Shown in pieces: positions 22,418-27,563 of a stretch of DNA of 27,563 nucleotides; the stretch's first letter is position 1; every line of letters starts with the position of its first letter. Below the pieces are notes generated by a model that saw only the letters and a list, made by a program, of their open reading frames with translations, did no database searches and was not told where the DNA came from. This DNA is from Oscillospiraceae bacterium. GTDB lineage: Bacteria; Bacillota; Clostridia; Oscillospirales; Ruminococcaceae. The stretch is from positions 1 through 27,563 of the forward strand of contig JAEDJD010000026.1 in the NCBI GenBank assembly GCA_016296505.1, read 5' to 3'. Made by a program: the position numbers and the translations under genes.

Positions 22418-23670
22418 AAGAACTGGAGTTTATGAAACTGCTCGGCGAGCTTCCGGCTGAATACATTGAGGCAGCGTCCCATCCGCAAAAAATACAGCGC
22501 CGCTTTATCTGGCTGCGCTACGGTCTCCCTGCAATGGCTGCCTGCATTGCCATCGTGATCTTCGCGGCGGTCTATCCGCGGCTCCAGACGCCAAAAATCC
22601 CCTCCGTAGGCAGTCAGCCCGATCTCACGGTCGTCACAACCGCCTGCACCACCGATGAATCCGCTGCCGAAACCCATACAGTCAGCGTCACTCCGTCAGA
22701 ATCGTCCGGTTCGCAGACGCATTCTTCCACTGTTCAACCAGAAGTCGGCACACAGCAGAACAGCTCTGACGACATTCTCCCCGAACAGACCGAACCGCTG
22801 AATCCGGATCCCGACCGCACCGAACAGACGGATACCTCTCCTTCTGCGGAATCCGGCACCGAATTCACCCAGTCTGCTGAAAAAACGTCTTCCCGAACAT
22901 CATCCCAGACCTCCCGAACTTCATCCAATACTTCACGAACATCATCCAATACTTCACGAACTTCATCCAATACTTCCCGAACTTCATCCCAAACTTCCAA
23001 AACGCCGCCCCCTACCACCAGAACAACGCCGCTTTCCTCCTATACAAGCGTGGCGACAAGCAAAACCTCCACTTATCGCACCTCGCTCCAGACTACAATC
23101 GTGCTCGCGACAACAACTGCCCGACCAAGCGGTACGGTCGCTACGACCATCACAACAGACTCCGTCCCATCCGCCTCTGAATCCTCAACTCGTCCTTCAA
23201 GCTCCGGCAGTATGACAGCTTCTTCGCCGGATATGACAACCGCTACCGAGCCGTCTGCGCTCCCTGTTGAGGATACCAGCGTGTTCTCGTGGCAGCTCTA
23301 TAATCCCGATCCCTATTCTGAGGAACTGGATTGCAGCTATGAGATTCTCAGCGATCTGCCATGGGACAGCGACTACGATCCACTGTGCGACTTCGACTTC
23401 GAGCGCTACGACTGCCTTGTGCTCCATCTGCGGACAAATGCAACCGACGCCGCTTTGATTACCCTTTCACTCTATTCAGATTCTCCTTGGATCGAGGGCA
23501 TGATCTATCGGCAGTCCTCCGACCAAACACAGCGGCACTTTGTATTTGCCGCTGCAGTTCCGAAAGGTACGGTTTATGATTCGGATCCGGACTTCATTTT
23601 TGAAGTCACAGACGACCCATCCTATTTCTATTCGATGAAACAAAATGAACCAAATGTATTCTATGACTGA
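22414..23670 (+). CDS. Single-pass membrane protein paired with the second ECF sigma factor, 418 aa
   Basis: It probably senses an outside signal for its partner sigma factor. The cytoplasmic part begins FMKLLGELPAEYIEAAS, like the MRDIPPRY region of the protein at 15779-17269. One membrane helix (about 36-54) follows, then about 225 residues of Ser/Thr-rich linker, including five tandem 21-bp units encoding RTSS-(N/Q)-TS (22894-22998), and a C-terminal domain of about 125 residues (from SVFSWQLYNPD) of unknown family. The start is TTG at 22414, 6 nt after AGGAGGG and overlapping the sigma stop. The linker could be wall-spanning and glycosylated. The role as anti-sigma is inferred from position. 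Confidence 0.75.
   Translation: MKELEFMKLLGELPAEYIEAASHPQKIQRRFIWLRYGLPAMAACIAIVIFAAVYPRLQTPKIPSVGSQPDLTVVTTACTTDESAAETHTVSVTPSESSGSQTHSSTVQPEVGTQQNSSDDILPEQTEPLNPDPDRTEQTDTSPSAESGTEFTQSAEKTSSRTSSQTSRTSSNTSRTSSNTSRTSSNTSRTSSQTSKTPPPTTRTTPLSSYTSVATSKTSTYRTSLQTTIVLATTTARPSGTVATTITTDSVPSASESSTRPSSSGSMTASSPDMTTATEPSALPVEDTSVFSWQLYNPDPYSEELDCSYEILSDLPWDSDYDPLCDFDFERYDCLVLHLRTNATDAALITLSLYSDSPWIEGMIYRQSSDQTQRHFVFAAAVPKGTVYDSDPDFIFEVTDDPSYFYSMKQNEPNVFYD
22894..22998 (+). repeat. Five 21-bp in-frame repeats in the Ser/Thr linker
   Basis: Units start at 22894, 22915, 22936, 22957 and 22978 and each encodes seven residues of the RTSSNTS type. A change in copy number would keep the reading frame, so linker length may differ between strains. 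Confidence 0.85.
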
Positions 23671-23716
23671 AACCGCATTCCGATCTGCTTATCGCAATAT
23701 CCGACCAATATACAGA

Positions 23717-23754
23717 AATCCCCGAACCAGAGGCATTGCCTAGGTTCGGGGATT
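23717..23754. terminator. Bidirectional terminator between convergent operons
   Basis: A perfect 12-bp stem (aatccccgaacc 23717-23728, ggttcggggatt 23743-23754) with a 14-nt loop separates the sigma module (plus) and clpB (minus). On the minus strand TTTCTGTATATT follows. Confidence 0.75.
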
Positions 23755-23771
23755 CTCAGTTTATGCGTATA

Positions 23772-26363
23772 TTATTCACAGGTAAACGCGCCGTTCCGGA
23801 AGTCTATCTGCACCGTACTGCCCGGCGCGATCGGCGCGGCAAGCAGCTTTCTTGCAAGCAGCGTCTCGATTTTCCGCTGCATCAGCCGTTTTAACGGGCG
23901 TGCGCCGAAATTCGGATCGTAGCCCTGTTCGATGACGGCGTTCTTTGCGGCGTCGGTCAGCTCGACCTGTATCTGCTGTGCTGCAAGCCGTTTTTGCAGA
24001 TTGACGATCAGCAGATCGACAATGCCGCCGATTTCCTGCTTGGTAAGCGGTTTATAGAGGATGATTTCATCAAGACGGTTCAGGAATTCCGGACGGAATC
24101 GCTGACGCAGCAGCGCGTCGGTTTTTTGCTTTGCCGCCTCGGAGATGGTACCATCCGGCTGTATGCCCGCGAGCAGCGCGTCTGCGCCGAGATTTGACGT
24201 CAGAATCAGAATCGTGTTCTTGAAATCGACCGTTCTGCCCTGCGAATCGGTGATTCTGCCATCGTCGAGCACCTGCAATAGCAGATTGAATACATCCGGA
24301 TGCGCTTTTTCGATTTCGTCGAGCAGCACAACGCTGTAGGGCTTGCGCCGGACGGCTTCCGTCAGCTGACCGCCCTCCTCGTATCCGACATATCCCGGAG
24401 GCGCGCCGATCAGGCGGCTGACACTGAATTTCTCCATATATTCGGACATATCTATCCGGATGAGATTGCGTTCATCGTCAAAGAGCGCTTCTGCGAGCGT
24501 TTTCGCAAGCTCGGTTTTGCCAACGCCGGTCGGGCCGAGGAATAAAAACGAGCCGATCGGTCGATTTGGATCCTGAATGCCGGCGCGCGAGCGCAGAATC
24601 GCCTCGCTGACCTTTTCGACCGCTTCCTCCTGACCAATGACGCGCTGATGCAGCGTCGCGTCCAGATGGAGCAGCTTTTCACGGTCGCCCTCCATGAGCT
24701 TCGTCACGGGAATCCCCGTCCAGCGTGCGACAATTCGTGCGATTTCGTCCTCGGTCACGGCGTCGCGCAGCAGCTTTGCGGCGCCGTTCTGCGCGGCGTT
24801 TTCCGCTTCGGCGAGTTGTTTTTGCAGTTCCGGCAGCTTTCCGTATTTCAATTCCGCCGCCTTATTCAAATCGTATTGGCGCTCAGCATTTTCGATTTCG
24901 GCTTTGAGCTGCTCAAGCTTGGCGCGAAGCTCCTGCAAATTGCTGATGCCGCCCTTTTCGTTCTCCCACTGCGCTTTCATCTGCGCAAAGCTGTCACGAT
25001 AATCTGCAAGCTCTTTCTGCAATTCGGCAAGATGCGCGCCGGAAACCGTATCCGTTTCCTTTTTCAGCGCAGCCTCCTCGATTTCAAGCTGCATGATTTT
25101 TCTGGATATTTCGTCCATTTCGGTCGGCATGGAATCCATTTCCGTGCGGATCATGGCGCACGCCTCGTCTACAAGGTCGATTGCCTTATCGGGCAGAAAC
25201 CGATCGGAGATATACCGGTTCGACAGCGTTGCCGCAGCGATCAGCGCCGCGTCGTGAATCTTGACGCCATGGTAGACCTCATAGCGTTCCTTGAGTCCGC
25301 GCAGAATCGAGATTGTGTCCTCGACAGTCGGTTCGCCGACCTGTACCGGCTGAAAACGACGTTCCAGCGCCGCGTCCTTTTCGATATATTTGCGGTATTC
25401 GTCGAGCGTGGTCGCACCGATACAATGCAGCTCGCCGCGCGCGAGCATCGGCTTGAGCAGATTTCCGGCGTCCATTGCGCCATCGGTCTTGCCCGCGCCG
25501 ACAATCGTATGCAGCTCGTCGATAAACAGAAGAATTTTGCCCTCGGATTTTTTGATTTCCTGCAAAACCGCTTTCAGACGCTCCTCAAACTCGCCGCGAT
25601 ACTTTGCGCCGGCGACCAACGCGCCGAGATCAAGCGAGAATACCGTGCGATCGCGCAGCGAATCCGGAACATCGCCGCGTGCAATCCGCTGTGCGAGTCC
25701 CTCGGCAATCGCGGTCTTGCCGACGCCCGGTTCACCGATCAGCACCGGATTATTTTTCGTTTTCCGCGAGAGAATCCGGATCACATTGCGAATCTCGGCG
25801 TCTCTGCCGATCACCGGATCAAGCTGATGCTTCTGCGCGCGCTCCGTTAAATCCTGACCATATTTTTTCAGCGCGTCATAGGTCGCTTCGGGCGTTTCAT
25901 TCGTAATGCGCGTATTGCCGCGGATTTCCTTAAGCGCGTTCAATACCTTTGTCTCATTGACCGAAAACTGCTGGAACAATTTTTTGAGCGTCGCGTCATT
26001 GCTTTTCAGCATCGCAAGAAAAATATGCTCCACCGAAATATATTCATCCTGCATCCGCTGGGCAATCTGCTCCGCCTGATGATAGAGCTGCTCTGTATCA
26101 TTGGAAATATACACCATGCCAGCCTGTCTGCCGCTGCCGGTCACATGAGGCAGCGCTGCGACTTCGCGCTCGGCGGCATTGGCAAAGCCCTGTGCGCTGA
26201 CGCCAATCCGCTGTAAAAGCTGCGGAATCAGTCCGTCTGCCTGCTGAACCAACGCCGTCAGGATATGCACCGGCTCAACGGCATTATTTTGATAGCCCGT
26301 GCTGAGCGACTGCGCACTCTGCATGGCTTCCAGTGTTTTTTGGGTCATTTTATTCGCATTCAT
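23772..26363 (-). CDS. clpB: ATP-dependent disaggregase ClpB, 863 aa
   Basis: It rescues proteins from aggregates together with the DnaK system, as a cytoplasmic hexamer. The domain order is complete: N-terminal Clp repeat domain (about 1-145), first AAA+ module (Walker A GEPGVGKT about 205; Walker B FIDELH), long middle coiled coil (about 410-525, the mark of ClpB and not ClpC/ClpA), second AAA+ module (GPTGVGKTE about 605; VVLLDEIEKAHPDV), and C-terminal domain ending near residue 863. Length matches the family. GGAGG lies 8 nt before the ATG. It is the last gene of an operon with a ribbon-helix-helix protein and a broken small gene; no CIRCE or clear CtsR operator was seen near it. Confidence 0.97.
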   Translation of the reverse strand: MNANKMTQKTLEAMQSAQSLSTGYQNNAVEPVHILTALVQQADGLIPQLLQRIGVSAQGFANAAEREVAALPHVTGSGRQAGMVYISNDTEQLYHQAEQIAQRMQDEYISVEHIFLAMLKSNDATLKKLFQQFSVNETKVLNALKEIRGNTRITNETPEATYDALKKYGQDLTERAQKHQLDPVIGRDAEIRNVIRILSRKTKNNPVLIGEPGVGKTAIAEGLAQRIARGDVPDSLRDRTVFSLDLGALVAGAKYRGEFEERLKAVLQEIKKSEGKILLFIDELHTIVGAGKTDGAMDAGNLLKPMLARGELHCIGATTLDEYRKYIEKDAALERRFQPVQVGEPTVEDTISILRGLKERYEVYHGVKIHDAALIAAATLSNRYISDRFLPDKAIDLVDEACAMIRTEMDSMPTEMDEISRKIMQLEIEEAALKKETDTVSGAHLAELQKELADYRDSFAQMKAQWENEKGGISNLQELRAKLEQLKAEIENAERQYDLNKAAELKYGKLPELQKQLAEAENAAQNGAAKLLRDAVTEDEIARIVARWTGIPVTKLMEGDREKLLHLDATLHQRVIGQEEAVEKVSEAILRSRAGIQDPNRPIGSFLFLGPTGVGKTELAKTLAEALFDDERNLIRIDMSEYMEKFSVSRLIGAPPGYVGYEEGGQLTEAVRRKPYSVVLLDEIEKAHPDVFNLLLQVLDDGRITDSQGRTVDFKNTILILTSNLGADALLAGIQPDGTISEAAKQKTDALLRQRFRPEFLNRLDEIILYKPLTKQEIGGIVDLLIVNLQKRLAAQQIQVELTDAAKNAVIEQGYDPNFGARPLKRLMQRKIETLLARKLLAAPIAPGSTVQIDFRNGAFTCE

Positions 26364-26393
26364 TTGGAATACCTCCTCCGTCGTAATGATTGT

Positions 26394-26800
26394 TCAGTCG
26401 ATATCGCTTAGCTCCGGCAGAAATAAGCCGACCGGATGCGCTGCGTCGAACAGGATCGCAAGCCGTCGGACGCCCGCTGCAATCTGATTTCGGCTATAAT
26501 GCCGCGCTTCGAGAAAATCGTCCTCCTGCTGCGCAAGATACTGGTAAAACGAATAGCCTTTCAGCAGATTGTCCACGGTTTTCGACTGCATATTCTCATA
26601 GAGCAGCGCTCATAGAGCAGCGCTTCCGCTTCCGCAATCTGTCCGTTCTCAATCATGCGATACAGCATAAGATCGCCGCCGCTGTTCTGCTGATATGCGT
26701 CCAGCTCGTCCGCAGAACGCAAATCCTCTTTGAAAAGCAATTTCATCATAAACGCAATGAATTCCTTCATCTGCCGCAGCAGATAATCCTGCTCAATCAA
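26394..26800 (-). pseudogene. DUF6483-like gene broken by a 14-bp tandem duplication
   Basis: Two reading frames on the minus strand (26800 to 26561 and 26591 to 26394) together make one protein of about 130 residues: MIEQDYLLRQMKEFIAFMMK at the start and VGLFLPELSDID at the end. The break lies at a perfect 14-bp tandem repeat (26597-26610 and 26611-26624). Removing one copy joins the frames exactly as AEALLYENMQSKTV. The resemblance to DUF6483 proteins is from memory. The start is TTG at 26800 with AAAGGAG 9 nt upstream. The second frame has an ATG near the junction and might be re-initiated. It lies between the ribbon-helix-helix gene and clpB. Confidence 0.85.
26597..26624. repeat. 14-bp perfect tandem duplication causing a frameshift
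   Basis: The unit catagagcagcgct occurs twice in a row. Since 14 is not a multiple of three, the extra copy shifts the frame of the overlapping gene. Confidence 0.95.
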
Positions 26801-26816
26801 GCAGCATATCTCCTTT

Positions 26817-27437
26817 CTATTGGCTGAAAAATTGTTTCACGGCGTCCTTTGCCGCATTGTGATCGGGCAGCGCCGCAAAATATGCTTTCAGCGCCGCGTC
26901 AACACGCTTGATATACTGTCCGATTGCCGCGCCGATTTCCTGTGCGGACGCATTCTGCCCCGCCCGAATCCGGAAGCGCCGGTTCCAGCACCCCGACTCC
27001 ACCTGCGCATCCTCCGGCTGACAAATCCCGTATGCGCATTCCGCCTGTGACCAAAGCGTAAAGAAAATTTCCGCTTCATCCAGCAGCGATTGATTCTGCG
27101 TCCGGAACGACGCGTGTATCACGCCGATCGCCTGCTCCGGCTGACGCGAAAGCTCGACGCGATAGCGTATGGTCGGCTTATAGCGATACCGCAGCGGACT
27201 GCGGATGATCAGCATACCATCCGTCGCCTGCTCCTGAAGCTGAAACAGACCCGTCATCTGCTCCGAGAGCGTTTGCAGGATATCCGCCATACGGCGCTCC
27301 GGCGTGACGTATCCGACCGCTTCCGCCAAAAGCTGATTGATGAGATTCGAGCGACTTGTGCCGCGCGCATACGCCATCCGGTCAACGGCTTCTACAACGT
27401 CCTCCGACAGCACCAGACTGTAAACGGCTTTCTTCAT
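26817..27437 (-). CDS. Ribbon-helix-helix protein with C-terminal extension, 206 aa
   Basis: The first about 50 residues form a CopG/Arc-type ribbon-helix-helix: strand KAVYSLVLS, helix EDVVEAVDRMAYARG, then TSRSNLINQLLAEAVGY. About 150 residues of unrecognised domain follow, including RYRYKPTIRYRVEL and a Trp/Cys-containing middle. The ATG at 27437 has GGAGG 7 nt upstream; the open frame further up crosses the promoter and is not coding. It heads the operon with the broken gene and clpB and may repress its own promoter, where an inverted repeat lies. That role is inferred. Confidence 0.8.
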   Translation of the reverse strand: MKKAVYSLVLSEDVVEAVDRMAYARGTSRSNLINQLLAEAVGYVTPERRMADILQTLSEQMTGLFQLQEQATDGMLIIRSPLRYRYKPTIRYRVELSRQPEQAIGVIHASFRTQNQSLLDEAEIFFTLWSQAECAYGICQPEDAQVESGCWNRRFRIRAGQNASAQEIGAAIGQYIKRVDAALKAYFAALPDHNAAKDAVKQFFSQ

Positions 27438-27471
27438 CAACTGTCCTCCTCTGTTTTTATCCTTTAATAAT

Positions 27472-27499
27472 ATTATACCCACATTATAGAATTTGTCAA
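27472..27499 (-). promoter_or_regulatory. Sigma-A promoter of the clpB operon
   Basis: On the minus strand TTGACA (27499-27494) is followed after 16 nt by TATAAT (27477-27472). An inverted repeat (CATTATA 27482-27488, TATAATG 27508-27514) straddles the -35 and could be an operator. Confidence 0.75.
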
Positions 27500-27513
27500 G
27501 CCTATTATATAAT

Positions 27514-27532
27514 GTTTCACACAAGTTTCACA
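27514..27532. repeat. Two GTTTCACA direct repeats upstream of the clpB operon promoter
   Basis: GTTTCACA occurs at 27514-27521 and 27525-27532, 11 bp apart, so both face the same side of the helix. They lie 15-33 bp upstream of the -35, where an activator would bind. They do not match the CtsR or CIRCE consensus. Confidence 0.5.
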
Positions 27533-27563
27533 TAAGGATTGACGGGAATCCAATTTTGTGATA

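Overview
The window looks like a chromosomal segment of a Gram-positive, fibre-degrading gut or rumen bacterium of the Ruminococcus / Oscillospiraceae type. Supporting signs are a type-I dockerin protein (cellulosome context), a xylo-oligosaccharide uptake and degradation operon with a class II xylose isomerase, strong AGGAGG ribosome binding sites, sigma-A promoters of the TTGACA-17-TATAAT kind, and an intergenic element at the left edge of a kind common in gut Clostridia. The species is an inference.

Layout. (1) 1-1276: edge repeat, one hypothetical gene, then a 650-bp stretch with no convincing gene but a candidate small RNA. (2) 1277-10288: a six-gene minus-strand operon, read from right to left: mutarotase-like protein, GH3 beta-xylosidase/glucosidase, xylose isomerase, sugar-binding lipoprotein and two ABC permeases. 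An AraC-type regulator diverges from it across a region rich in operator-like repeats. The transporter ATPase and xylulokinase are not in the window. (3) 10289-13070: a four-gene minus-strand cassette of phage tail/baseplate-like proteins with no other phage genes. (4) 13071-15830: a CorC/HlyC-type CBS membrane protein, and divergently a secreted dockerin protein followed by a 22-bp repeat array. (5) 15779-23770: two related ECF sigma factor plus single-pass membrane protein modules on either side of a heterodimeric ABC exporter. (6) 23772-27563: an operon of a ribbon-helix-helix protein, a small DUF6483-like gene broken by a 14-bp tandem duplication, and the ClpB disaggregase.

The most notable structure is the paired sigma/membrane-protein modules. 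Both carry a GGAAC box exactly 56 nt before the sigma start codon, both sigma proteins end in KEGLL, those codons supply the Shine-Dalgarno of the partner gene, and stop and start codons overlap by 4 nt. The module at 15779-17823 also has a partly duplicated leader with a 110-bp period. No wholly new enzyme system is evident. The sigma/membrane-protein pairs, the isolated phage-like cassette, the repeat array and the candidate small RNA are the parts least explained by known families.
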